The position numbers and the translations under genes are program-made. Below are positions 20,435-31,073 of a DNA stretch of 64,000 nucleotides, piece by piece. Numbering within the stretch: position 1 is the first letter of the stretch; every line of letters starts with the position of its first letter. A model generated the notes under the pieces. It was not told where the DNA came from, searched no databases, and saw nothing but the letters and a program-made list of their open reading frames with translations. Source of the DNA: Tillandsia leiboldiana (Eukaryota > Streptophyta > Magnoliopsida > Poales > Bromeliaceae). The DNA is taken from NCBI GenBank assembly GCA_029204045.2, contig CM055069.1, positions 26,330,825 through 26,394,824 on the forward strand. The letters run 5' to 3'.

Positions 20435-23400
20435 TCAATCCTGAGCCTCGAACAGGTAGGGGTAGGCGTCCATCATCGCTGACTCGAGCTCCCACGTCGC
20501 CTCGCGCTCATCATGATTGCTCCAGAGGATCTTCACATAGGGGATGGTCCGATTGCGCAATTCTTTCATCTCCCGATCTAGAATTCGCAGTGGGCGCTCC
20601 TCATATCTCAAATCCTCGCTGACCTCGAGTGGTGCAAAGTCGATGACGTGCGACGGGTCGAAGACGTACCTCCTCAGAGTGGAAACATGAAAGACATCGT
20701 GGACACCAGCCAGTCTCGGGGGAAGTGCAAGTCGATAAGCAACTGGCCCGATACGCTCCAATACCTCAAAGGGTCCAATGTATCGGGGACTGAGTTTCCC
20801 GCGAATGCCAAACCTCCTTATCCCTTTGGACGGCGAGACTTTCAGAAATACATGATCTCCCACCTGAAACTCTAAGTCTCGTCGCCGAACATTAGCATAG
20901 CTCCTCTGTCGACTCTGAGCGATCTGAAGGTGCTGTCGGATCACTCTGACCTTTTCTTCTGCCTCTAGCAACAAATCTGGTCCTAGAGTCCTTCTCTCCC
21001 CCACATCACTCCAATATAGCGGTGATCGACATTTGCGTCCGTACAACGCTTCAAACGGAGCCATTTGGATGCTCGCTTGAAAGCTGTTATTGTACGCAAA
21101 CTCAGCCAGGGATAAGTGTCGAATCCATCCACCGCCAAACTCTAGGATACAAGCCCTCAGCATATCCTCAAGGATCTGAATCGTCCGCTCTGACCGTCCA
21201 TCAGTCTGTGGGTGGAAAGCTGTACTAAATCTGAGCTGAGTCCCCAAGGTAGTCTGTAAACTCTCCCAGAATCGCGAGACAAACCTCGGGTCTCTATCTG
21301 ACACTATCGAAGCGGGCACCCCATGTAACCTCACTATCTCATCCAAGTATAACTGGGCTAGTCGTTCGAGTGGCCAAGTAGTATGTATAGGCAAAAAGTG
21401 CGCTGACTTGGTAAGTCGATCCACCACTACCCAGATAGCATCTACACCTCCTTGTGCCCTCGGTAATCCGACCACAAAATCCATCGTGATGTGGTCCCAC
21501 TTCCACTCGGGAATTGGAAGACTTTGTAACTTGCCAGCTGGCACACGATGCTCAGCTTTTACCTGCTGACAAGTTAAACACTGAGACACAAACCTCCCAA
21601 TATCCCTTTTCATGCCATTCCACCAGAAGTGTGCCTTGAGGTCCTTATACATCTTAGTCCCCCCAGGATGAAGGGTATAAGGTGTATAATGGGCCTCTTT
21701 CAATATCTGTTCTCTGATCTCAGCATCCACTGGCACACATGCTCGGTCCCTGTACCTCAGTACTCCCGAAGCATCCACTGAAAAATCCCCTGATCGATCA
21801 CTCGGAATCTGATCTCTAATCTTGGTCAAATGGGGGTCCTCGCTCTGTTTCTCCCGGATCCTCTCCAGCAGAGTGGGCTGCACGACCAAAGACATCAGTC
21901 TAGCAGAGACCCCAGGGGATACAACCTCTATCTCGAGCCGTCTCAACTCCTCTAACAGTGGCGCCTGATTTGTAATCAACATGGACAAGCTCTGCACCAC
22001 CCTCCTACTCAAGGCATCTGCAACCACGTTGGCCTTTCCTGGATGGTAAAGGATATCCACATCGTAATCCTTCAGTAACTCTAACCATCTGCGCTGCCTC
22101 AAATTCAGTTCCTTCTGCGTGAACAGGTACTTTAGGCTCTTGTGGTCGGTGTAGATCTCACAGTGCTCCCCATATAGGTAATGGCGCCAAAGCTTCAGTG
22201 CAAACACCACGGCAGGAAGTTCCAAATCATGGGTAGGGTAATTCTTCTCGTAATCCTTAAGCTGTCTCGATGCATAAGCAATTACCCTCCCTTCCTGCAT
22301 CAGCACGCATCCAAGTCCACTGTGCGATGCATCACTGTAGATCACATATCCTTTCCCCATAACTGGGAGGGAAAGGATAAGAGCGGTCATCAATCTATCC
22401 TTTAGCTCCTCAAAGCTCCTCTGGCAGTCCTCACTCCAGATAAACTTAACTCCTTTACGCGTCAACCGAGTGAGGGGTGTGGAAAGCTTCGCAAAGCCTT
22501 CCACAAACCAACGATAATAACCAGCTAACCCCATGAAGCTACGCACCTCAGATACAGTCGTCGGTCGGGGCCAATCTCGAACTGCCTCAATCTTTGCCGG
22601 GTCTACTGCTACACCGGCGGCGGAAATCACATGGCCCAAGAAAGCTACCTCCCGAAGCCAAAACTCGCACTTTGACAACTTGGCATACAACTTCTTATCT
22701 CGTAGAAGTTGTAGCACAGTCCTCAAGTGCTCCTCGTGCTCGGCCTCGCTTTGGTAGTAAATAAGGATATCATCAATGAACACCACCACAAAACGATCCA
22801 GAAAGGGCCGAAATATCCTGTTCATCAAGTCCATAAAGGCGGCAGGGGCATTAGTCAATCCAAACGGCATAACTGTAAACTCATAATGCCCGTACCGTGA
22901 TCTGAAAGCAGTCTTAGGAATATCCTCGGCCTTCACCTTCAGTTGGTGGTAACCAGACTGTAGATCAATCTTGGAAAATACACAAGACCCTTGCAGCTGA
23001 TCAAAGAGATCATCGATACGCGGCAAAGGGTACTTGTTCTTAATGGTCACTTTGTTCAACTCCCTATAGTCCACACACAACCGAAGTGACCCATCCTTCT
23101 TTTTCACGAATAGCACCGGTGCTCCCCAAGGCGACACACTTGGTCTAAAAAAGCCCTTATTCATCAGATCTTGCAGCTGTGCTTTAAGCTCTCGCAGCTC
23201 AGTCGGTGCCATCCGATAAGGAGCCTTAGAGATTGGCGCAGTTCCTGGAACTACGTCAATCACAAACTCAATCTCTCTGTCTGGCGGCATACTAGTCAGC
23301 TCAGGTGGAAAAACGTCCGGAAACTCGCGGGCAATAGGAATATCCCCGAGTCCCGGTGTCGCCATAGGCCCCTCAACAACACTAGCCAAAAAGGCTACAC

Positions 23401-25303
23401 ATCCTCGATGAATCATCCGCCTCGCTCGGGAAGTCGAAACCACAGAGGCAAAGAAAGCACTCTGACATCCCCGATATACAAACATCTCCTGGCCTGGCTC
23501 TCTAAAAGTGACAGTCCTCGCGGCACAATCAATAGTCGCGAAATACTGAGCCAGCCAGTCCATCCCAAGAATCACATCAAAGTCCCTCAGCTGTCTCAAG
23601 ACCAACAGGTCAGCTGGCATAATCCAGGACTCGATCTGCATCGGGCAGGACCAACAACACTCCTCCACGTGCAAAGTGTGATCGGGAATCCGAACCTCTC
23701 GTGCATATGGCAAAAATCCTACCTCTAACCCATGTAATAATGCAAAAGATCTACTAATGAAAGAATGCGATGCTCCAGTATCAAATAAGGTACGAGTCCT
23801 AATGCCAGAGAGTAAGGTGATACCTGCCACCACCTGGTCCGCTGCTGAAGAATCCTCTACCTGTGTAGCATACACTCGCCCACTCTGAGCTGGAGGGCGA
23901 TAATCGGTGGGATGGGAAGAAGATGGCTTGCTCGCTAGAGCATAAGGCCGCTGGGCCGTCGACCGCTGCTGCGATGATGCTGGGGCAGATGCTGAAGAAG
24001 GAGCGGCTGAGGTCAAAAAGGGGCACGCAGCTCGAATGTGCCCTGGCTGTCCACATCCGTAGCAGCGACCCCACCGCTGGTCGCAAGTGCCGGGGAAGTG
24101 CGGACCTCCACAGAAGATACAACTGCTGGGAGCCCGTGACTGTCGGGACTGCTGCTGCTGAGACTGTCGCTGTCGCTGTGGCAGCCGCTGAGACCCGCGC
24201 TGCGACGACTGCGATCTCTTCTGCTGCTGCTGCTGCTGCTGCGGGGGCCTCTGGGACCCACTAGGCCCTCGCCGCTCCGAACGCCCACGGCCTGGGAACT
24301 GAGGCGGTGGCGGTCGGGGCGGCCTCCAAGTACTGGCCTGTCCCCCCTCGTCCTGGGCTGGTCGCTTTCTGTCGGAGCTCTGAGCGACCGCGGCCCTCTG
24401 TCTGGCCACCACCAGATCACCTCTCTCCACCCACTGTGCATGCTCTGCGGCTGCCTCCAGAGTCTGAAATCTCTGAGCATGCACCAGTGTGTAAATCTCT
24501 GGACGGAGGCCTCCCTCGAACAACTCAACCTGGTGCGGACCGTCACGAGCGACGAAGGGCACACAGTTCAGCAACTCCGTGAACTCCTGGAAATAGGCAT
24601 GAGCCGATCGATCGCCCTGCTGTAGGTTCTTCAAGTCATCCTCCAACTTCTTCTTCACACTGGTCGAAAAATAGGTGTCCAGCACCATCCGTCGGAACTC
24701 ATCCCAAGGCAGCTGCCGAGTAATCCGGAACTCCAGGGGCTCTACCCGCTGCCACCAAAAATCAGCATCACCGTCCAAATAGTGCACCGCCATGTGCACT
24801 CGATACCTCGGGTCGATGAAGAAGTCCCGAAAAAGCTTCTCCATCGCAGAAAGCCATCTCCCAATAGCCCAGGGCTGCGCATCCCGCCCTGAGAATCTAG
24901 GGGGTCCCCGCTGAACAAACTTGGAGAGTTTGTTAGCGATATCCTGCTTCTCCTCCGCAGTCAAAGGCTGAATAGCTCCAGGAGCCCCGCTACTCGAGGA
25001 TGGCGCTGACGGCACAAAAGGTGCAACAGGAGGCACAAGGGCCTCAGGAACAGCTGGGGAAGGTGCCTCTCTTTGGGCAAGGAGCTGCTCAAACCTCTGC
25101 TCCTGGCGGCGCTGACCCTCCGCCAATTGGGCCACCAAGGCCCTCAACTCAGTAAGCTCGGGGGGTGTAGGCTGCCCTGGCTCATCAGGGGGTAACGGGA
25201 CACCCCGAGTAGGGATCCGACGTCGGGGAGGCATCCTGCCAAAAGAAATCACGAATAAGTAACATAACCCCACACGACCCAATCTAGCGAAAGTCAAAGA
25301 CAT
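20435..25303 (-). CDS. Gag-Pol polyprotein of element D (chromovirus, Tekay type), intact
   Basis: A 1,622-residue frame with no stop. Residues 50-77 are coiled-coil-like. Capsid is about 112-290. Two zinc knuckles follow: C395/C398/H402/C407 and C414/C417/H422/C427. Protease has DTGA at 508-511. Reverse transcriptase runs about 690-880, with D780 and FIDD (D844, D845). RNase H has D991, E1028, D1053 and D1096. Integrase has a zinc domain H1205/H1212/C1242/C1245 and a core D1275, D1336, E1372 (D-X35-E). A chromodomain, about 1568-1618, ends the protein and in this lineage directs integration to particular chromatin. Protease would cut it into particle, copying and integration proteins. The first ATG (25303) is given; the ATG at residue 24 (MPPRRR, 25234) is more likely the true start by resemblance to related gags. 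Gag and Pol share one frame with no frameshift or stop between them. Confidence 0.97.
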   Translation of the reverse strand: MSLTFARLGRVGLCYLFVISFGRMPPRRRIPTRGVPLPPDEPGQPTPPELTELRALVAQLAEGQRRQEQRFEQLLAQREAPSPAVPEALVPPVAPFVPSAPSSSSGAPGAIQPLTAEEKQDIANKLSKFVQRGPPRFSGRDAQPWAIGRWLSAMEKLFRDFFIDPRYRVHMAVHYLDGDADFWWQRVEPLEFRITRQLPWDEFRRMVLDTYFSTSVKKKLEDDLKNLQQGDRSAHAYFQEFTELLNCVPFVARDGPHQVELFEGGLRPEIYTLVHAQRFQTLEAAAEHAQWVERGDLVVARQRAAVAQSSDRKRPAQDEGGQASTWRPPRPPPPQFPGRGRSERRGPSGSQRPPQQQQQQQKRSQSSQRGSQRLPQRQRQSQQQQSRQSRAPSSCIFCGGPHFPGTCDQRWGRCYGCGQPGHIRAACPFLTSAAPSSASAPASSQQRSTAQRPYALASKPSSSHPTDYRPPAQSGRVYATQVEDSSAADQVVAGITLLSGIRTRTLFDTGASHSFISRSFALLHGLEVGFLPYAREVRIPDHTLHVEECCWSCPMQIESWIMPADLLVLRQLRDFDVILGMDWLAQYFATIDCAARTVTFREPGQEMFVYRGCQSAFFASVVSTSRARRMIHRGCVAFLASVVEGPMATPGLGDIPIAREFPDVFPPELTSMPPDREIEFVIDVVPGTAPISKAPYRMAPTELRELKAQLQDLMNKGFFRPSVSPWGAPVLFVKKKDGSLRLCVDYRELNKVTIKNKYPLPRIDDLFDQLQGSCVFSKIDLQSGYHQLKVKAEDIPKTAFRSRYGHYEFTVMPFGLTNAPAAFMDLMNRIFRPFLDRFVVVFIDDILIYYQSEAEHEEHLRTVLQLLRDKKLYAKLSKCEFWLREVAFLGHVISAAGVAVDPAKIEAVRDWPRPTTVSEVRSFMGLAGYYRWFVEGFAKLSTPLTRLTRKGVKFIWSEDCQRSFEELKDRLMTALILSLPVMGKGYVIYSDASHSGLGCVLMQEGRVIAYASRQLKDYEKNYPTHDLELPAVVFALKLWRHYLYGEHCEIYTDHKSLKYLFTQKELNLRQRRWLELLKDYDVDILYHPGKANVVADALSRRVVQSLSMLITNQAPLLEELRRLEIEVVSPGVSARLMSLVVQPTLLERIREKQSEDPHLTKIRDQIPSDRSGDFSVDASGVLRYRDRACVPVDAEIREQILKEAHYTPYTLHPGGTKMYKDLKAHFWWNGMKRDIGRFVSQCLTCQQVKAEHRVPAGKLQSLPIPEWKWDHITMDFVVGLPRAQGGVDAIWVVVDRLTKSAHFLPIHTTWPLERLAQLYLDEIVRLHGVPASIVSDRDPRFVSRFWESLQTTLGTQLRFSTAFHPQTDGRSERTIQILEDMLRACILEFGGGWIRHLSLAEFAYNNSFQASIQMAPFEALYGRKCRSPLYWSDVGERRTLGPDLLLEAEEKVRVIRQHLQIAQSRQRSYANVRRRDLEFQVGDHVFLKVSPSKGIRRFGIRGKLSPRYIGPFEVLERIGPVAYRLALPPRLAGVHDVFHVSTLRRYVFDPSHVIDFAPLEVSEDLRYEERPLRILDREMKELRNRTIPYVKILWSNHDEREATWELESAMMDAYPYLFEAQD

Positions 25304-25321
25304 CCCCCAATTTCTGCGACT

Positions 25322-25345
25322 TTATGTTGTCTGCAGCCAACATAA
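25322..25345 (-). promoter_or_regulatory. Conserved leader hairpin with CTGCAG loop (element D)
   Basis: Stem TTATGTTG / CAACATAA, loop GCTGCAGA, 159 nt after the primer binding site and 18 nt before the first ATG. The same 24 nt occur in A and C. Confidence 0.6.
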
Positions 25346-25504
25346 CGGTCCACCAGAAATCGGGTATGTCGATCCCTCTTCACTCACTGGAAGAGTCCAA
25401 TAAATAAATCAACGACTTTCGCGAAGTGTCACGCCTCTCGCGCCCTATCATCCTAGGGTCTGCCAAAAGCCTAGGGTTTCCTAAGTCCCAACTGACCTAT
25501 CCCT

Positions 25505-25518
25505 GAGCTCTGATACCA
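25505..25518 (-). promoter_or_regulatory. Primer binding site of element D
   Basis: TGGTATCAGAGCTC on the minus strand, 8 nt (GATTAAGT) inside the 5' LTR end. Initiator-Met tRNA type. Confidence 0.93.
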
Positions 25519-25526
25519 ACTTAATC

Positions 25527-28500
25527 TGTCACGCCCCGGGTGTAAACCGGAACCCGGGCCCGCCAACAGATCCGTCATGCACACAGAATTTTCTATGTGC
25601 AAGAAGCGCTGGTAACCTGCTCAGATAGATAATATATAATAAAAGATCATAAACAGAGCTGAACTAATAAAACTAAAAGTAATCTCAGACTGAAATAAGC
25701 TACAAGCTGAAATAAAAGTACAATATACTCCCAGCTCACCATAAATATACAACCAGCTGGCCAAAGCCAGACCCAAAAGGAAACTACTGAAGTCTGAGAT
25801 ACAAAAGGGGGTACAATAAAAACCTCGCTAGTCTCTCACTTGGGGTAGACGATCTAGCTAGTCGGCGATCCTCTTACCTCGATCTGCCGCTGAAGGCCCA
25901 GCAGCTCCCACAGATGACTCTGCAAAACAAAGGGGAAAAGGACAGAAAACAACAATGGGGGTGAGAACTACTAGATAAACCAGTAGCCTCCCCTAGCGGG
26001 TAAAACCTCTAATGCTGACGCACCCACTAGGAATAAAGAGGCAAAAGGAAGAACAGTGGTATGCAATAAAGACTGCTGAAAAAGGAACTACCACTACTAT
26101 GCCTCTAAATGCAGTGCCAAAAGATAACTGTATATATGCAACTATAAAGCTGACTGCCCAAAGAAACCCAATCAGAGGGCCAGGAAATACTGGCACTGCC
26201 TGCTCTGTCATCACTCACAACTCACCAACTGACCGGCACCCATCACGGTCAAAAAGCCTACTCCGGAGTGGCACTCGAGGGGAGCGACCCACACGAGTAA
26301 AGTGTCTCTGTATCAATCATCTCTGTAACCGATGTCTCACAATAGCAGGACTAGATCATGACCATGATCAAAGTGGGAATACTCCATCCACTAATGCAAC
26401 CCTGATCCCCAATCTGATGTGATAATAACATCCGGTCAACCGCCCAAAATTCGCGGTTGCCATTATATCCCCCAATCCCCAAGAAGAGTCTAAACTGTCC
26501 TAGACTCAAGATCCAACTACACTATCTCAAGATCCCGGTCTGACTCGATCGTCATGCATCGATAGAGAAGAATATCAGTAAAACATGTTTTCTCCTAAGT
26601 CAAATCCCATAATACAGTGCTGCAGTAAAATAGTGGCCTAACTAGATGTCCAATTAAACATACAATTATTCCTTTAAAAAGTATTAGAAAAGTGACTAAG
26701 GTTTCTTGTAAAGAATCATTTTATAATATTATTTATTTGCATGCAGTTTAAGATATAGCAATTGTCCAACTTCATTGTCCCAGATTGATCACATAGCAGC
26801 TATCAATTAATTTAGGGGGCCAATGCAATAGGTTCATATACCACGAGTTAACTGTCACATTTATAATTGGGAAACTCTACTATTCCTAGTGAGCAAGTCA
26901 ACAAAGAGGGAAACGCAGCCACCCACCTCGAAAAGCGTGCACAACACACCCAGAAAATACCCGCTGTCCTCTAAGCACACCGTCAGCTGAAACAGTATCC
27001 TACAACATCACACAAGTGTACACGGTGTAAAAACTACATGTTCCAAACACATAATTGTTGTTTTTGCAATCAGCACGCAAAACGAGGAATTTCACCTCTG
27101 TCTCGAGCTCCTAAAATCTCAAAAAAATCACGGTTGCGTTCCTCGCGAAAAGTAGCCCAAAATCGACTCTTAAATCGCCTCGATCTGATATTCCTACGCT
27201 GAGAAATAATTCGTCGAAGTCGCCGCTGTCCAAAAACCCAAACAGCAAAAGAGGGGGTCAAAACACCTCGGGAATCGTGCCAAGAAATCGGAATCCAGAG
27301 AAACCACCAACACAGAAAACGAAGCCCTACCTCTTAGGATCACACCGGCGAAGAAATCGTCGAAAAAGGACTCCTGTACTGCGCAGGGGACTCCTCGGAC
27401 TGAAATGCGACGATAACGGGCCATGATTGGGGAAAAACGAGGCACACTGTAAACCCACCACGAGATGCAAAATAGTGTGAGGAACAACTTTGCTAAAGGT
27501 CCCTCCCTCTCTTTCCCTCTCTACACTTCAGAAAAAGCCAGAGAAAAGAGAGAGGTGGGCTATATATATAGGCCCAAAAGTCTTTTGGAAAAATTCCCTC
27601 CATGTCCCAAGATTCGGGTGCCCGGTCCGGCCCAGCCCGATTTCGGGCGCCAACAGTGCGGCCCGGCCAGCCAATTTCCGGGCGCGCACAGTGCGGCCCG
27701 GCCCAGCCCACTCGCGCACAGGATCCCGCCGCACACCGCACAGCCAATCGACCCGCCCCAGAGCCCGCCACGTGTCCGCCAAACAGGCGGCAGCCGTGCG
27801 GGCCCAGCGGGGAAGCGCCACGTGCCCCCTCCCCGGGTCAGCGCGGCGTGCGGCACCAACCACTGGCGTGGTGCCACGTGGGGCGGCGCCGCCAGACGCG
27901 ACCGCCGGTCCGTCAACGCGCCACCCACGTGCGCGTACGGCCGCATTCGCGCGGTGCTGCGTGCGCCACGCGCACATGGGCCGGCCAATCCGGGGCCGCC
28001 ACGTGGCGCGCCCTGGTCCACCGTGCACCGCGCACGCTGCCCCTGCCTGCCCGGCCTGCCCGCGCTGCCCGCGCGCGATCCCTGCGCCGCGCGCGCTGCA
28101 CCGGCCCAACCGGTGCCTGCCACGTGGCCCGCCGGTCCACCGTGCACCGGCGGCCCGCTCCGTGGACCGAGAGCCGTGCGCCGGCCCAATAAGAGCCTGC
28201 CACGTGTCCCCGGCCGGTCCACAGCTTCCCCCGTGCACCAATTTGCGCAGAAAACTTCCGGGGGTCCGTTTTTGGGCATCCGGACTCCAAATTAAATAAG
28301 TAAATAGCCGTTTTCAAGCGTTTTTCCGCGCTGAATTCAAATACGGCCTCCGATTAGCCTGATTCCACTCCTAAAATTTGGCAAAGGCAGCCGAAGGTCA
28401 GGCTTGCTCCCAAATCCTCTCTGGTTCCAAACAACATATCACTTTGACATGTTGGGGCCCCACACACCACTAACAGGTGTTCCACACCCCGAAAGAGGGG

Positions 28501-28530
28501 AAAAACACAGGGGAAAACTGGGACACTACA
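25527..28530 (-). repeat. 5' LTR of element D
   Basis: 3,004 bp, 40 bp shorter than the 3' copy because of one gap near 27452. It carries the TATA box (27561-27570) and seven CACGTG sites. Most differences from the 3' LTR are transitions, as expected from decay of methylated cytosines. No gene is seen in it. Confidence 0.96.
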
Positions 28531-28535
28531 CCAAG

Positions 28536-30235
28536 TGTATCGCCTTGGGGAGCGCCGGTGCTATTTGTGAAGAAGAAGGATGGTTCACTTCGACTTTGTG
28601 TTGATTACCGCGAGCTGAATAAAGTGACCATCAAGAACTAGTACCCTTTGCCGCGCATTGATGATCTATTTGATCAGCTGCAAGGGTCTTGTGTCTTCTC
28701 CAAGATTGACTTACAGTCTGGTTACCACCAACTGAAGGTGAAGGCCGAGGATATCCCGAAGACGGCATTCAGGACGCGGTACGGGCATTATGAGTTCACT
28801 GTCATGCCTTTTGGATTGACAAATGCCCCTGCTGCTTTTATGGATTTAATGAACAGGATTTTTCGACCATACTTGGATCGGTTCGTCGTTGTTTTTATCG
28901 ATGACATCTTAGTTTATTTCCGGAGCGATATGGAGCACGAGGAGCACTTGAGGATTGTGGTGCAACTTCTGAGAGAAAGGAAGTTGTACGCCAAGTTATC
29001 TAAGTGTGATTTCTGGCTTCGGGAGGTTGTCTTTTTGGGCCACGTGATTTCAGCCGCTGGAGTGGCAGTAGACCCGGCGAAGATAGAGGCAGTCCGGGAT
29101 TGGCCCCGACCAACGACGGTATCAGAGGTCCGCAGTTTTATGGGCCTAGCCGGATATTACCGTCGGTTTGTGGAAGGTTTTGCGAAACTTTCCACACCCC
29201 TCACTCGTCTGACGCGAAAAGGGATTAAGTTTGTTTGGAGTGAGGATTGCCAGAGGAGCTTTAAGGAATTAAAGACAGATTGATGACGGCTCCTATCCTT
29301 TCCCTCCCTGTTATGGGGAAAGGATACGTGATTTATAGTGATGCATCGCACAGTGGACTCGGTTGCGTGCTGATGCAGGAGGGAAGGGTAATCGCTTATG
29401 CCTCTCGGCAACTGAAGGATTATGAGAAAAATTACCCGACCCATGACCTAGAGCTGGCTGCAGTGATTTTCACACTAAAGTTATGGCGCCACTACCTGTA
29501 TGGAGAGCACTGCGAGATTTACACCGACCACAAGAGCTTGAAATACCTGTTCACGCAGAAGGAGCTCAACTTGAGGCAACGCAGATGGTTGGAATTATTA
29601 AAGGACTATGATGTGGATATATTATACCATCCTGGCAAGGCCAACGTGGTTGCTGATGCCTTGAGCAGGAGAGCAGTGCAGAGCTTATCTTTGATGATCA
29701 CCGATCAGGCGCCACTACTTGAGCAGATGAGGCGGTTAGAGCTCGAGGTTGTATCCCCTGGGGTCTCTGCGCGACTTATGACTCTAGTCGTACAGCCCAC
29801 TCTGTTGGACAGGATTCGGGAGAGATAGAGTGAGGACCCCCACTTGATGAGAATTCGAGAGCAGATTCAGACGGACTCGGCAGGGGATTTTTCAGTTGAT
29901 GCTTCGGGAGTACTTCGGTACAGGGACCGAGCTTGTGCGCCCATGGATACAGAGATTCGAGAGCAGATCTTAAGGGAGGCCCACTATACACCTTATACCA
30001 TCCATCCTGGGGGGACTAAGATGTATAGGGACCTCAAGGCACAGTTCTGGTGGAACGGGATGAAAAGAGACATTGGGAGGTTTGTAGCACATTGCTTAAC
30101 TTGTCAGCAAGTAAAGGCTGAGCATCGTGTACCTGCTGGCAAGTTGCAGAGCCTCCCAATCCCTGAATGGAAATGGGAACATGTTACCATGGATTTTGTC
30201 ACCGGGTTGCCGAGGGCACAGTCTGGAGCAGACGC
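28536..30235 (+). pseudogene. Element C pol, part 2: RT, RNase H, integrase zinc domain
   Basis: Resumes C's reading frame at the RT segment SPWGAPVLFVKKKDGSL and continues through FIDD, RNase H (YSDASHSG, YTDHKSL) and the integrase HHCC motif to the integrase-core start MDFVTGLP. There are three lesions: TAG at 28639-28641 (a Lys codon in intact copies), a one-base deletion near 29274 within the linker before RNase H, and TAG at 29826-29828 (a Gln codon). It ends at 30235, where solo LTR E is inserted, and continues at 43773. Confidence 0.93.
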
Positions 30236-30528
30236 TGTGAGGACCCGGAATTTCCACGTTTGGATTACTGTTGGATCTGCGGCTTCTGGAGACCCCTGTT
30301 GGGTGTTAGAGGTGTTTGCGCGCATATTGGACCCAAGGATTGGACCCGGCATGAAAAACGGATCAAGTTTGCTTTTCAGGAATTTTTGGTAAATTTTAGA
30401 AGTGGAATTTGGCAAATCGGACTTCGGATTTGGATTCAGCGCGCGAAAACGGTCAAGATGGACTATTTACTTGTATTTTTCGGAGCCCGGATGACCCGGC
30501 ACGGATTTCGAGGTGATTTGGTACTGTT

Positions 30529-30600
30529 CCGGCCGCCGGAGGGCCGCCGGCGGCGGCGGCGGGCGGCGGAGCGCGGCGGCTGGCGGCGGCGGAGGCGCGC
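30529..30600. repeat. CGG-rich simple repeat
   Basis: Interrupted (CGG)n / GGCGGC tract in U3 of solo LTR E. Confidence 0.8.
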
Positions 30601-31064
30601 GGTCCACCGCGGAGGCGTGCACCCGGGGGCTGGCCACGTGGCGGCTCCCAGTTGGCGGGCGCAGTGGGCGCGGTCCGCGGGATTGGCGCGGGTGCACGGT
30701 GGACCGGGGGCGGACACGTGGCAGGCTTTGGTTGGTGCGGTGTTGTGCACGCGGTCCACGGACTGTGTTTAGGTGGCCTCGGGATGCGTGCCCGACAGGC
30801 GCGCGTGGGCGCGCGTGGGCGCGACGTGGTCGCGTTGACCCGCGCTTCCCGCTCGGGGCGCCACGTGTCGGCACCCGCTTCGGCCGCGTGGCGCAGCGCG
30901 GTTGGCCCAAACAGCTGTTTACTGTTTGGGTGGACGCGTGGCGGCCTGGCGTTGTTCCGGGCGTGAACAGTAACGGGCCGGGCCCGTTACTGTAGCAGCC
31001 CGGATGTTTAGGGCGCCCGAAAGTTTGGGCCAAAAGTCCAAGTGGTGGATTTTCGGGCTGGGCC

Positions 31065-31073
31065 TATAAATAG
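31065..31073 (+). promoter_or_regulatory. TATA box of solo LTR E
   Basis: TATAAATAG within GGGCTGGGCCTATAAATAG, the same context as in element B. Confidence 0.7.

Larger units (their letters stand above)
17344..28530 (-). mobile_element. Element D: complete, coding-intact gypsy Tekay-type retrotransposon
   Basis: An 11,187-bp element on the minus strand with both LTRs (3' LTR 17344-20387, 5' LTR 25527-28530), duplication CCAAG (17339-17343, 28531-28535), primer binding site, leader hairpin, one uninterrupted gag-pol frame and a polypurine tract. It is inserted in the RT region of element C, whose codon is split and restored exactly. By eye the LTRs differ at about 36 positions plus one 40-bp gap, about 1.2%. 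This is the only element in the window that could be autonomous. Expression or recent movement cannot be judged from sequence alone. Confidence 0.97.

Noticed and set aside
2633..28530. Inverted long repeats suggesting a giant DNA transposon or a hairpin
   Set aside because: The inverted similarity is between LTRs of elements inserted in opposite directions. Each has its own 5-bp target duplication and primer site.
30167..30772. Frame spanning the C integrase and the next 500 bp (also 43699-43780 as an integrase N-terminus)
   Set aside because: These cross the junctions with solo LTR E; target duplications show that the joined frame is accidental.
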